A program made the position numbers and the translations under genes. 64,000 nt of DNA from Arcobacter sp. GTDB lineage: Bacteria; Campylobacterota; Campylobacteria; Campylobacterales; Arcobacteraceae. The stretch covers positions 48,214 to 112,213 of the forward strand of contig QKDL01000015.1 of the NCBI GenBank assembly GCA_003252105.1. The letters are read 5' to 3'. Each line of letters opens with the position of its first letter. Within the stretch, counting starts at the first letter, position 1. Below are positions 38,634 through 47,752 of this stretch, piece by piece. The notes under the pieces were generated by a model. The model saw only the letters and a program-made list of their open reading frames with translations, was not told where the DNA came from and ran no database searches.

Positions 38634-40580
38634 TTGAATTACGAGAATATGCTAAAGCTTAAAAAAATAGCTTTTTTAGCTTTTGGATTATATTTTATAG
38701 TTATATATTTTATTTACCAAGATAATAAATCAAGTGAGATAAGTAATGAAAGAAATAATATTGAAGATGTATTAATTCAAACAAAAGCTGTAAGAAAATA
38801 TGTAAGTAATGATCAAAAAGATGAAATATATAAATTACAAAAAGAAGGTATTGTTTCCTTTCATTATTTTACTTCGCCTTTATTATCTTCAACATATAGT
38901 GCTAATAAGGTAAACGAATATTATAATCAAATTAAAAAAGAGTATAATTTACCCACTATTGATATAAGGTTCGCATCTCCAAATCCTAGAAATCCTGATA
39001 ATTTAGCTACAAAAGAGGAACAAAAAATTTTAAATAAATTTATTTCAAATGAGATTAATAGATTTGAAGAGATAAAAAAGACAAAAAATGGTGATGTATT
39101 GTATATCGCATTACCGACTAGAAAACTTGAAGCAAAGTGTATGAGATGTCATGATAGTCCAGATAATGCACCTAGCCAATTAGTTGATATTTATGGAAAT
39201 AAGGCTGGTTTTGGCGAAAAGGTTGGTAATATGAAGGCTATTATGTCAATAGAGATGCCTTTAGAAAAAGCGTATGAAAAAGCGTATGAAAAAACTTTAA
39301 AATCAGCATTTTATATCTTAATAGCAACATTGATTTTTATGTATTTTTATTATAACTACAATAAAAAGATTTATATAAAAAATGAGGAACTTGAAAAACT
39401 AAATAAAAATTTAGATAATAAAGTAAAAGAGAGAACAAAAGAGTTAGATAGTTCAAAAAATCAATTATTAAATGTAATAAATAGTAGTGAACTAGGTTAT
39501 TGGGATTGGAATATCTCAAAAAAACAGCTACATGTAAATGATATTTGGTTAAATATGATAGGTGTAGAAAGAACAGAGTTTGATAATACAATAACTCAAT
39601 GGTTTGATAAAATACATCCAAAAGATTTAGATAATATAATTTCAAAGATTGATAAAGCTTTTGATAATAATGAGTCTTTTAATGAAGAATATAGAATTAA
39701 ACATAAAAATGGAGAATATATTTGGGTTGAAGTTGTAGGAGGTGTAGTTCAAAGAGATTCTAAAGGAAATGCGATTCAAGCTTGTGGTATTCTAAGAAAC
39801 ATTCATCAAAAAAAATTAAATGAACAAAAAGTTCAAGAACAAGAAAATCTTATTCAAAATCAAGCAAAAGTTGCCGCTGTAGGTGAGATGTTAAGAAATA
39901 TCTCTCATCAATGGAAACAACCTTTATCTGTAATAACTACAATTGCTAGTACAATGAAACTATCATATGAATTTAGACAAAATATGAAAGATGAAGAGAT
40001 AATAAGTAATTGTGACAAGATTTTAAACAATGGTAATTATTTAGCAAAAACAATTAATGATTTTTCATCTTATTTTGACAATCATGTACAAATAAAAGAG
40101 CAAGTAAATTTAAAAGATACATTTGAAAGATTAAGTGATTTGATAAAAGACTCATACACTTTTGATAAAATAAAATTAGTTTGTAATATTGAAGATAATT
40201 TGACTATTTATCTAAATGAAAATTTATTTATACAGGCATTTTTAAATATATTTAATAATTCTCATGATGCTTTTAATTTAAAACAAGTAGATAAAAACTC
40301 TAGATATGTTTTTATTGATGTAATAAAAAATAATGATATTATTGAAATTAATTTTAAAGATAGTGCAGGAGGAATTGATAGTAATATTATAAATAAAATC
40401 TTTGAACCTTACTTTACAACAAAACACCAAAGTATTGGTACTGGAATTGGTTTATATATGACTAATCAAATTATAAGTAAACATCTAAAAGGGATGATTA
40501 GTGTTAAAAATGTTAATTATGCATATGAAAATAAAAAACTTTTTGGATGTGAATTTAAAATTAGTTTACCAATAGACTAA
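38634..40580 (+). CDS. Sensor histidine kinase with Tll0287-like (DUF3365) CxxCH domain and PAS
   Basis: Periplasmic LPTRKLEAKCMRCHDSPDNAPSQLVDIYG (CMRCH 39138-39152), PAS/PAC, H-box NISHQWKQPLSVITT, GTGIGLYMT. Confidence 0.88.
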   Translation: MNYENMLKLKKIAFLAFGLYFIVIYFIYQDNKSSEISNERNNIEDVLIQTKAVRKYVSNDQKDEIYKLQKEGIVSFHYFTSPLLSSTYSANKVNEYYNQIKKEYNLPTIDIRFASPNPRNPDNLATKEEQKILNKFISNEINRFEEIKKTKNGDVLYIALPTRKLEAKCMRCHDSPDNAPSQLVDIYGNKAGFGEKVGNMKAIMSIEMPLEKAYEKAYEKTLKSAFYILIATLIFMYFYYNYNKKIYIKNEELEKLNKNLDNKVKERTKELDSSKNQLLNVINSSELGYWDWNISKKQLHVNDIWLNMIGVERTEFDNTITQWFDKIHPKDLDNIISKIDKAFDNNESFNEEYRIKHKNGEYIWVEVVGGVVQRDSKGNAIQACGILRNIHQKKLNEQKVQEQENLIQNQAKVAAVGEMLRNISHQWKQPLSVITTIASTMKLSYEFRQNMKDEEIISNCDKILNNGNYLAKTINDFSSYFDNHVQIKEQVNLKDTFERLSDLIKDSYTFDKIKLVCNIEDNLTIYLNENLFIQAFLNIFNNSHDAFNLKQVDKNSRYVFIDVIKNNDIIEINFKDSAGGIDSNIINKIFEPYFTTKHQSIGTGIGLYMTNQIISKHLKGMISVKNVNYAYENKKLFGCEFKISLPID

Positions 40581-40681
40581 ATAGATTTAAAAATATTATA
40601 ATATATATTTATTATCCTAATAAATTATACTTATTTAAATATTTTTGTTATAATTTACTAATTTATACTTAAGGCTTAAAA

Positions 40682-40801
40682 ATGAAAAAGAATAAAGAGT
40701 TAAATTATAAGAATGATTATGCTTTTGAACTAAGTATGATTTATATGATTAGTTTGTTAATATCAAATTTTTTTGTATGTAATAATTTTATTTTTGCTTA
40801 G
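40682..40801 (+). CDS. Candidate 39-aa small membrane protein
   Basis: Below the ORF-track cutoff: MKKNKELNYKNDYAFELSMIYMISLLISNFFVCNNFIFA*; hydrophobic C-terminal half; weak SD-like AAGGCT upstream. Confidence 0.3.
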   Translation: MKKNKELNYKNDYAFELSMIYMISLLISNFFVCNNFIFA

Positions 40802-40812
40802 AGTTTAAAGGT

Positions 40813-41598
40813 TTATTCACCTAAAAACTCTGTAATAGCTTCAACAGAAGTATCAGTCATATCTAAATCAAGATGTGGAGCATTTTCTACTTTTATAAGT
40901 TTTACATCAAAACCTTTATTTTTTGCAATTTCGTAAAAGTTTGTTGTAACTTCTGGTGTAGAAATTTTATCTGCAGTACCATAAATAAGTAAAAATTTAG
41001 TATTTTCACTAACTTTATTTAAAACATCAATTATTGAAACTAAATCTTCATCTTTCACTTTCTCATGAATATCATATCTTCCACCAGCTAATGCAATATT
41101 TTGGATTAAGTCAGGTCTCATTCCTGTAAGAGTTGCTCCCATCATAGCTCCTGCACTATGTCCTATGTAGTTTACAGTAGTTGCATTATATTTATTTTTT
41201 AAAGCTTCTACTAATTTTCCTAAAAATTCTATATATTCTACTCTTGCCGCTAGATTTTTTGTCCCTTCATGTGCTAATGCTTCAAAATTATTTGTTGAAG
41301 AACCAGAATATCCAGGAAGTGCAACAGCAATTGTAGTAAGGTCAGTATTTAAATTCATAGTTTCTGCAAAAGGTGCATATCTTCCAAGAGTATTTGTACC
41401 TGCATCCCATGTACCATGAACAATGATAGTAATTGCATCATTTGAATCAGCCTTATAGGCTCTATATTCAATACATTCACCACCGGCAAATATAAAGTTT
41501 TCTTTTTTTAGGCATTCATTTTCTGTAATTTTTGCTGCATACATTGTTGTTGTTAATGTAAAAACAATAGTTAAACTTTTAATCACTTTTTTAAACAT
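40813..41598 (-). CDS. Exported alpha/beta hydrolase
   Basis: Signal peptide; nucleophile elbow GHSAG; IVHGTWD; distal end of sox cluster. Confidence 0.85.
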   Translation of the reverse strand: MFKKVIKSLTIVFTLTTTMYAAKITENECLKKENFIFAGGECIEYRAYKADSNDAITIIVHGTWDAGTNTLGRYAPFAETMNLNTDLTTIAVALPGYSGSSTNNFEALAHEGTKNLAARVEYIEFLGKLVEALKNKYNATTVNYIGHSAGAMMGATLTGMRPDLIQNIALAGGRYDIHEKVKDEDLVSIIDVLNKVSENTKFLLIYGTADKISTPEVTTNFYEIAKNKGFDVKLIKVENAPHLDLDMTDTSVEAITEFLGE

Positions 41599-41615
41599 CT
41601 TAGACTCCTTTTTTA

Positions 41616-42053
41616 TTAATAGGCAATTATTCCAATATAGCCTGCAACTTGACGTTCAATAAGTTCTACAATACCAGCTTGAACATAAGATACATCATCT
41701 ATAAAATCATTCTCTTTCCATTTCATTGTTTCCATTGTATTTCTACAAACAATAAACTCTACATCATACTCCATTAAAGACTTTATTCTAGTAAGTGTAT
41801 TTTTATCATAATCTTTTTTTAGTGCTCTTATACCATTCCCATATGCTACTACTATAATATTTAATGATTCAGCTGGATACTCTTTTAAAATATTATATAA
41901 TGTGCTTAGATTATGATTAACTTTCGAAAGTTCTGAATCATAAAGTTGTACTACAATTTTTCTTGGATTCTCAAATGTTGGTTGAGGATCACTAAATGTA
42001 GATTTTGCAAAAACCATTATTGATAGAAATAATAGTAAAAAAATTTTTTTCAT
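41616..42053 (-). CDS. Exported DsrE/F-like protein
   Basis: Signal peptide MKKIFLLLFLSIMVFA; IVVQLYDSELSKVNHNLSTLYNILKEYPAESLNIIVVAYGNGI...EFIVCRNTM. Confidence 0.7.
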   Translation of the reverse strand: MKKIFLLLFLSIMVFAKSTFSDPQPTFENPRKIVVQLYDSELSKVNHNLSTLYNILKEYPAESLNIIVVAYGNGIRALKKDYDKNTLTRIKSLMEYDVEFIVCRNTMETMKWKENDFIDDVSYVQAGIVELIERQVAGYIGIIAY

Positions 42054-42067
42054 TTGTTTCCTTTATA

Positions 42068-42529
42068 TTATGAAGCTTTTTTATTGTTTTCTAAAACAAT
42101 AATAGGTGAATTTTTATTTATTTTTCCACCTTTTATTATTTTACAATATAAGCCTCTACAATCTTGTACTAAAATAGGTAAGTTATCATCAAAAACAGCC
42201 AAATGATTACATATAGTACATTTTTCTGTTAATTCAATAATTGTTTCACCTATTTGAAATTTAGTTCCAATATTAAAATCATGTGGATTAAAATCAAATA
42301 AAATATTTTCTCCTAAACTTCCCAATTCTAAACTTATTCCATCTTCTTTTGCAATATCATAAGTGTATAAACCTACAATCATTACTGATTTTTCTACATC
42401 TTTTCCTGCAAATTTATCATCTTTTATTCCAAAATTTTCAATTAATTCCAACTCTTTTACAATTGGTCTTGGAAGTCCACTTTGACCTTTTTTTGCACTA
42501 AAAATTTCTATAACTTTTCCACTTTTCAT
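42068..42529 (-). CDS. MOSC domain protein
   Basis: LGSLGENILFDF...GTKFQIGETIIELTEKCTICNHL, MOSC pattern. Confidence 0.8.
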   Translation of the reverse strand: MKSGKVIEIFSAKKGQSGLPRPIVKELELIENFGIKDDKFAGKDVEKSVMIVGLYTYDIAKEDGISLELGSLGENILFDFNPHDFNIGTKFQIGETIIELTEKCTICNHLAVFDDNLPILVQDCRGLYCKIIKGGKINKNSPIIVLENNKKAS

Positions 42530-43323
42530 TATAAGTTTTCCTTTAAAATTTCCAAAAAGTCATTTTTTACCCAAGCTCCAGGATATATATTTAGTATCTC
42601 ACCTGCAGAAGTTAATATAAAAAATGTAGGAGTCATCCCTTTGAATCTCTTTTTTAAATCAAATGGTAACTTTACAAAATCAACATCTACTTTTACAAAA
42701 ATATAATCTTCATTTAGTGCTTCTTGAATTTGCGTTAAACCAAGAACTTCTTTTTCCATCTTTTTACAAAAATAGCAAGTTTGTGACGTAGCATATACTA
42801 TAATATGCTTTCCTTTTTCTCTAGCTTCTTTTAAAAGTTTTTTTTCATCATAGTTATTAACTAACACTTTTGTAACATTTGGAGTATTTTTTAGTCTATC
42901 TTCTTTATATCCCATAAAATATTGTGCAAGAAGATGAGCTTCTTCTTCTGAGATTTTCATTGGTTCTTTTTTTATATAATATTTCAAAACTTTTTTATCA
43001 CAAATACTATTATTTAAATCTGGATTTGCTAAATACTCTTTTAAATACTCTTCAATCTCAATTATCCTCATCTCTTTATCATTTGGGTCACCAATTTTTT
43101 GACCACTTTCCATAATAGCCCATGCTAACATATTTTCTGTAGGTATTTTTAAATTTAATAAAGTATTGTTTCTCTCAAAAAAATTCTCTTTTAATTTTTT
43201 AAAAGAGATGTATTCTTTATGGCATGAAGCACATTTATTCTCAAAAATCTTTTTTCCCTCTTCAAAATTTGCATGAAGTGAAACAAAAATAAAGAAAATT
43301 GAAAGTAAAATTTTTTTAATCAT
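42529..43323 (-). CDS. Cytochrome c-thioredoxin fusion protein (SoxW-like)
   Basis: Signal peptide; heme motif CASCH (43219-43233); thioredoxin-like YATSQTCYFCKKMEKEVL (42766-42777) with MTPTFFIL cis-Pro-like segment. Confidence 0.85.
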   Translation of the reverse strand: MIKKILLSIFFIFVSLHANFEEGKKIFENKCASCHKEYISFKKLKENFFERNNTLLNLKIPTENMLAWAIMESGQKIGDPNDKEMRIIEIEEYLKEYLANPDLNNSICDKKVLKYYIKKEPMKISEEEAHLLAQYFMGYKEDRLKNTPNVTKVLVNNYDEKKLLKEAREKGKHIIVYATSQTCYFCKKMEKEVLGLTQIQEALNEDYIFVKVDVDFVKLPFDLKKRFKGMTPTFFILTSAGEILNIYPGAWVKNDFLEILKENL

Positions 43324-43381
43324 ATAATCCCTTCTTTTATCAACTTAATAAATATTTTAATATATAAAATATCTACTAAAT

Positions 43382-43425
43382 TGAAGAGAGTAAAGTCTAA
43401 GACTCTACCTCTTTCAAGGTTAAAA
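43382..43425 (-). promoter_or_regulatory. Imperfect hairpin between soxB and the cytochrome-thioredoxin gene
   Basis: TTGAAGAGAGT...ACTCTACCTCTTTCAA imperfect inverted repeat. Confidence 0.4.
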
Positions 43426-43427
43426 AT

Positions 43428-45194
43428 TTAAATAATACCAGGATTACCTTTTACACCTACGATATCAGGTGTATCAATTTTTAAGTTAGCTATATGTTTT
43501 ATATTTTTTAAATATGTTTCAACTGTTTCCCAAACTGGTTCACCTGGAGATTTAGCTCCAACTGTTGACCAACCTGCTACTTTATAGCTTTTATTAGCTT
43601 CTAGTTTTTTACCAGATTTTGTAAGAGTTATATCAGAGATTCTTTCACCCATTTTTGCAGTTGGGTTAATTTTATATGAGATACCACCTGTTCTTACCAT
43701 ATCTCCACCTTGTTGATAGAATGGATCTTCGTTAAACAAGTTATCTGCAACATCTTCTAATATAAGTTTAATATCATTACCTGAGATATCTCTTGCATAT
43801 GTTTCAGGATAAGTCATAGCTGTTTGAGTCATTAAATCATCAAATGTAATTGCTTGCCCTGGAATAACTGATGTTCCCCATCTAAATCCTGGAGATAGTG
43901 AAATATCTGCACCTTTTACATCAATTAAAGCATCACAAATAATTTGGTCCCAAGAACCATTAAAGTTTCCTCTTCTAAATAGAGTTTGTTCTGTTGTAGC
44001 AATTTCTCTAGTTAACTCTTTTAGATAAGGTGCTCTAACATCTTGGATATATTTTTTCATTTCAGCATCTTCATCGATTAAATCAGAGAAGATAGGAAGA
44101 AGAGTAAATTTATGGTCAACAACTTTTCCATTTTTTATCTCTAAATCAAGTACATTTAAAAACTTACCATTAGAACCAGCATTACATACATAAGTAACAC
44201 CTTCATCATTTTTAACAGGAACTGCTTCTGGAACACCATCATGCGTATGTCCACCCATAATAAAATCAATACCTGTACAAACTTCTGCCATTTTTTTGTC
44301 TGTATCAAATCCGTTATGAGATAATACAATAACAGCATCTGGTTTTTCAGATTCTCTAATTTCATCAACAAGCTCTTGCATACCTTCATCGTTGATTGAA
44401 AAAGTCCAATCTGGAATAAATCTTTGAGGATTTGCGATTGTTGTATAAGGGAATGCTTGTCCTATGATTGCAACTCTTGCATCACCCATTTTTTTGATAG
44501 TATATGGCTTAAATGCATGACCTGTATCTTCATCAAATGCTTCTGCTGTACCTTCAAATAAAGATTGCTCTTTTACTTTTACATTCTGAGCAATAAATTC
44601 AGCATCTAAAAGTTTTACATTTTCTAATACTTCTTCAGCTTTGTATGTAAATTCCCAGTGCCCTACAGCAACATCAACACCTAGTTTATTCATAGCTCCA
44701 ACCATATCTTTACCTCTTGTGTAAAGTGCAGTTGCACTACCTTGCCAAGTGTCTCCACCATCTAATAAAAGAGTTTTATCTTTTCCAAAACTAGTTCTTA
44801 AAAAATCGACAACAGTTTTGATTTGAGCAAAACCACCTGTTCTACCCATAACTTTTGCATGTTTTTCAAAGTTAACACAAGAATATGCATACTCTAGTCT
44901 TTTATTACCTTTTATACCATAGTAGTCTAATAGTTTTTCACCTACGATATGAGGTGGTTTACCAAAGTTTCCATGAAATCCAAGATTTACACTTGGTTCT
45001 CTAAAGTAAACTGGTAAAAGTTGTGCATGAGAATCTGTCATATGCAATAATCTTGCATTACCAAATGGTTTTAGTTTATAATAATCTTCTAATTTATTTG
45101 TATTTGTCATTCTTGTATGAGAATTAGCAAATACTGGCGCTGCTCCAAGTACTGCCATCATATAAACAAATTCTCTTCTACTTAATTTACTCAT
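43428..45194 (-). CDS. soxB: Thiosulfohydrolase SoxB
   Basis: Tat-like SRREFVYMMAVLGAAP, RLLHMTDSHAQLLPVYFREPSVN, LLLDGGDTWQGSATALYTRG. Confidence 0.96.
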   Translation of the reverse strand: MSKLSRREFVYMMAVLGAAPVFANSHTRMTNTNKLEDYYKLKPFGNARLLHMTDSHAQLLPVYFREPSVNLGFHGNFGKPPHIVGEKLLDYYGIKGNKRLEYAYSCVNFEKHAKVMGRTGGFAQIKTVVDFLRTSFGKDKTLLLDGGDTWQGSATALYTRGKDMVGAMNKLGVDVAVGHWEFTYKAEEVLENVKLLDAEFIAQNVKVKEQSLFEGTAEAFDEDTGHAFKPYTIKKMGDARVAIIGQAFPYTTIANPQRFIPDWTFSINDEGMQELVDEIRESEKPDAVIVLSHNGFDTDKKMAEVCTGIDFIMGGHTHDGVPEAVPVKNDEGVTYVCNAGSNGKFLNVLDLEIKNGKVVDHKFTLLPIFSDLIDEDAEMKKYIQDVRAPYLKELTREIATTEQTLFRRGNFNGSWDQIICDALIDVKGADISLSPGFRWGTSVIPGQAITFDDLMTQTAMTYPETYARDISGNDIKLILEDVADNLFNEDPFYQQGGDMVRTGGISYKINPTAKMGERISDITLTKSGKKLEANKSYKVAGWSTVGAKSPGEPVWETVETYLKNIKHIANLKIDTPDIVGVKGNPGII

Positions 45195-45214
45195 CTATTT
45201 AATCCCTTCATATG

Positions 45215-45234
45215 AATTTAGATAATTCTAAATT
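45215..45234 (-). promoter_or_regulatory. Hairpin at rhodanese stop / soxB upstream region
   Basis: AATTTAGA-TAAT-TCTAAATT, 8-bp stem. Confidence 0.4.
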
Positions 45235-45880
45235 ACTTACCAGTTCCAACTACTGTAAATCCTAAAGAAGTCCATGCTTGCATTCCACCTCTATAGTATT
45301 TGATTTTTTCTACTGGATATCCCATTTTTAATAATGAAAATTTTGCATTTTTAACCATACCTGGAGTTTGTCCACACCAGTAACCATTACAATATAATGC
45401 TAAAGTTTTTGCTTTTGAAAAATCTAAAGTACCATTCTCTTTTTGAACAACACCCATTTCATCTTCCATCATTTCAATTGCTGTATCTTTTTCATTAAAG
45501 TTTGTATAAGGAACATTAATTGCCCCTGGAATTCTTAGTTTTGCAAACCAACCTGGTTTTCTACTATCAATAATAGCAATTGATTTATCTGTTTGAGCTT
45601 TTTTCATATATTCAATAAACTCTAATTCCCCCACAGTTTCAATACCAGGAGCGATAATCATAGGTTGAGGAATACCTCTATTTGTAGTATCATAAAGTGG
45701 AGATATTTTATTTCCAGCAGTTTGATTTCTCATTAATGTAAATTTTTCATCATTTAAATTCATATCAATAGATTTAACACCTTTAGAGATAGGAACAAAT
45801 TTACTTGCATCTTCTGCTAATAGATTAGTAGAACATAATCCAGCAATTGCAGTTACAACCAATAGTTTTTTTAGAATCAT
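45233..45880 (-). CDS. Exported rhodanese-like protein of sox cluster
   Basis: IAIIDSRKPGWFAKLRIPGAINVPY...LALYCNGYWCGQTPGMVKNA. Start moved to ATG preceded by AAGGAGAAGAAAT. Confidence 0.88.
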   Translation of the reverse strand: MILKKLLVVTAIAGLCSTNLLAEDASKFVPISKGVKSIDMNLNDEKFTLMRNQTAGNKISPLYDTTNRGIPQPMIIAPGIETVGELEFIEYMKKAQTDKSIAIIDSRKPGWFAKLRIPGAINVPYTNFNEKDTAIEMMEDEMGVVQKENGTLDFSKAKTLALYCNGYWCGQTPGMVKNAKFSLLKMGYPVEKIKYYRGGMQAWTSLGFTVVGTGK

Positions 45881-45920
45881 ATTTCTTCTCCTTAATTTCA
45901 TTTGTCATATTCTATAGTTT

Positions 45921-45945
45921 AAAGTCAAGATTTAATCTTGACTTT
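45921..45945 (-). promoter_or_regulatory. Hairpin between lipoprotein and rhodanese genes
   Basis: Perfect AAAGTCAAGAT-TTA-ATCTTGACTTT, 11-bp stem; no U-tract on the coding strand. Confidence 0.6.
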
Positions 45946-45948
45946 TTA

Positions 45949-46386
45949 TTAGTATTTATATCCATCACCTGGAATTGATAATCTCCAAGTTGATTTTGCT
46001 TCAACAGATTGAGTCAATGCTGAGATTGCAAATTTACAAGCTCTTTCGGCTGCATAATCTGTAGGAAGTTTAGTTTTAGAAGGTTTACCTTTGAAGTCTT
46101 TTGGATTAACCTCTTTAGCACCAGTTTTAATCGCTTCATTTACTGCATCTATTAAATTAGAGTTATTAACCCCTAGTCTTCTAAATTCTAATTTATTTAC
46201 TTTTGCGATGTTATTATAAGTTGTTGCAGTTTCAATAACTTTTTTAATTCCATTTGTTTGAACATTACAAACTTTTTCAACATCAAGTTTTGTAGCAGTC
46301 TCAATACTTGGTTGAGAAGAAGCAGTACATCCTGTTAATACACCTACTAATCCAGTAGTTACAATTAAAGTAGTTAATTTTTTCAT
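45949..46386 (-). CDS. Uncharacterised lipoprotein of sox cluster
   Basis: Lipobox LVGVLTGCTASS; located between soxA and rhodanese gene. Confidence 0.8.
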   Translation of the reverse strand: MKKLTTLIVTTGLVGVLTGCTASSQPSIETATKLDVEKVCNVQTNGIKKVIETATTYNNIAKVNKLEFRRLGVNNSNLIDAVNEAIKTGAKEVNPKDFKGKPSKTKLPTDYAAERACKFAISALTQSVEAKSTWRLSIPGDGYKY

Positions 46387-46403
46387 ATCTATCTCCTTCT
46401 CAA

Positions 46404-47339
46404 CTATTTTCTAAAATCTGGACCATCTATTTTCATACCATTGTTCATATATGACATAAAATATAGAAGTTCTCTCATCTCTTTGTCTTCTGCTTTAGGT
46501 GGCACTTGACCTTGATCTTTTACACAACCAGCCATTCTTCTTTCTAAAGTTCCTAAACCATCAGCAGGTTTACTTGCACCCCATTTTAATCTAAATACAG
46601 GGAAATGAGTAGTTTGTCCAAGTAATTGTGAAAGAGATTCATTTCTAACTCTTTGAGCTGCACCTTGAATATGACACTCTGCACAGTTAAGTTTTAAATA
46701 TCCTCTTTGAGTATAATAATACTCTTTACCTCTTTCATATGCAGAAGCTGCATCAGCACTTTCAATTTTTACATCAATTACTTTTTCTTCATTTTGTGCT
46801 TCATTTACAAAATAAGCTTGTAGGTAAGCCATATTACCTTTTGAAGTTCCCCATTTTTTTTCACCATTTGCTTCTAAACATTCATTTATAGCAACTGTTA
46901 AAGTCATTACTTCTTTTCTTTTTTCATCAAAGAATGGATAGATAGATCCAGCTTCTGCTGGGTTTGCGAAACAATCTTTAAATGATTTACCATTTGCAAA
47001 AGGTTTTTCATATAAAGATTCCCCTACTTCAACCCATTCTTCTGTAGGTGGAAACTCTTTAATTGCATCATATGATACTCTACCATTTTTAGAAAATGCA
47101 TAGTTTCCTTTTGAAAATTCTTGAAATTTTATTCCACTCATAATGTTGTTTTTTAATTCATCATCTGTTGAATATGGAAAAAAAGTATTTCTGTTTTTTA
47201 ATGGATCTTCAAATTTAGCTTCAAAATATTTAACTAAAGCTATTCTATCTTTTTCAGCTTGAACATTGAAATCTGCAGCATTTAGTGTATAAGCTGCAAG
47301 TGTAACTAAAACTGTTGTTTTTGCTAGTTTTAAAATCAT
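46404..47339 (-). CDS. soxA: SoxA c-type cytochrome (appears monoheme)
   Basis: Single CAECH; active-site-type cysteine RRMAGCVKDQGQVPP; lone cysteines FKDCFANP and NECLEANG where the second heme site of diheme SoxA would be. Confidence 0.92.
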   Translation of the reverse strand: MILKLAKTTVLVTLAAYTLNAADFNVQAEKDRIALVKYFEAKFEDPLKNRNTFFPYSTDDELKNNIMSGIKFQEFSKGNYAFSKNGRVSYDAIKEFPPTEEWVEVGESLYEKPFANGKSFKDCFANPAEAGSIYPFFDEKRKEVMTLTVAINECLEANGEKKWGTSKGNMAYLQAYFVNEAQNEEKVIDVKIESADAASAYERGKEYYYTQRGYLKLNCAECHIQGAAQRVRNESLSQLLGQTTHFPVFRLKWGASKPADGLGTLERRMAGCVKDQGQVPPKAEDKEMRELLYFMSYMNNGMKIDGPDFRK

Positions 47340-47358
47340 ACATATCTCCTTAAGTTTG

Positions 47359-47385
47359 ATTAATTACTCTAAAAGAGTAATTAAT
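47359..47385 (-). promoter_or_regulatory. Hairpin between soxZ and soxA
   Basis: Perfect ATTAATTACTCT-AAA-AGAGTAATTAAT, 12-bp stem, inside the 45-bp intercistronic gap. Confidence 0.6.
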
Positions 47386-47687
47386 TATTTTATTTTTGCT
47401 GTATCAGTTTGAGTAGTACCTTTTAAATCAACCCAAGTGAATTCTAACTCATCTCCAGCTTTTCCTGGGAACTCAAATTTGATATAAGGGTTTTTTGATA
47501 AGAATTGACTTGAAGACATTTCAAAAACAATTTTTCCACCAACTTTTGCTACCACATAAGTGATAAAGTTAACTTCTTTTTTCGCTCTTTTTGCTTCTTG
47601 ATAACTCAACATTTCGTGGTTTGCAAGTGCTTTAACAGTAACAACACCTTTTTTTTCTTTTGCTTTAATTCTTGTTTTTTTAGCCAT
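47385..47687 (-). CDS. soxZ: Thiosulfate oxidation carrier subunit SoxZ
   Basis: MAKKTRIKAKEKKGVVTVKALANHEM...NPYIKFEFPGKAGDELEFTWVDLKG. Confidence 0.93.
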   Translation of the reverse strand: MAKKTRIKAKEKKGVVTVKALANHEMLSYQEAKRAKKEVNFITYVVAKVGGKIVFEMSSSQFLSKNPYIKFEFPGKAGDELEFTWVDLKGTTQTDTAKIK

Positions 47688-47752
47688 TATAATTTCCTTT
47701 ATTTATATTCTATATTTTATTAATTTCTAAATTATTTATGATGTTGACTAAA

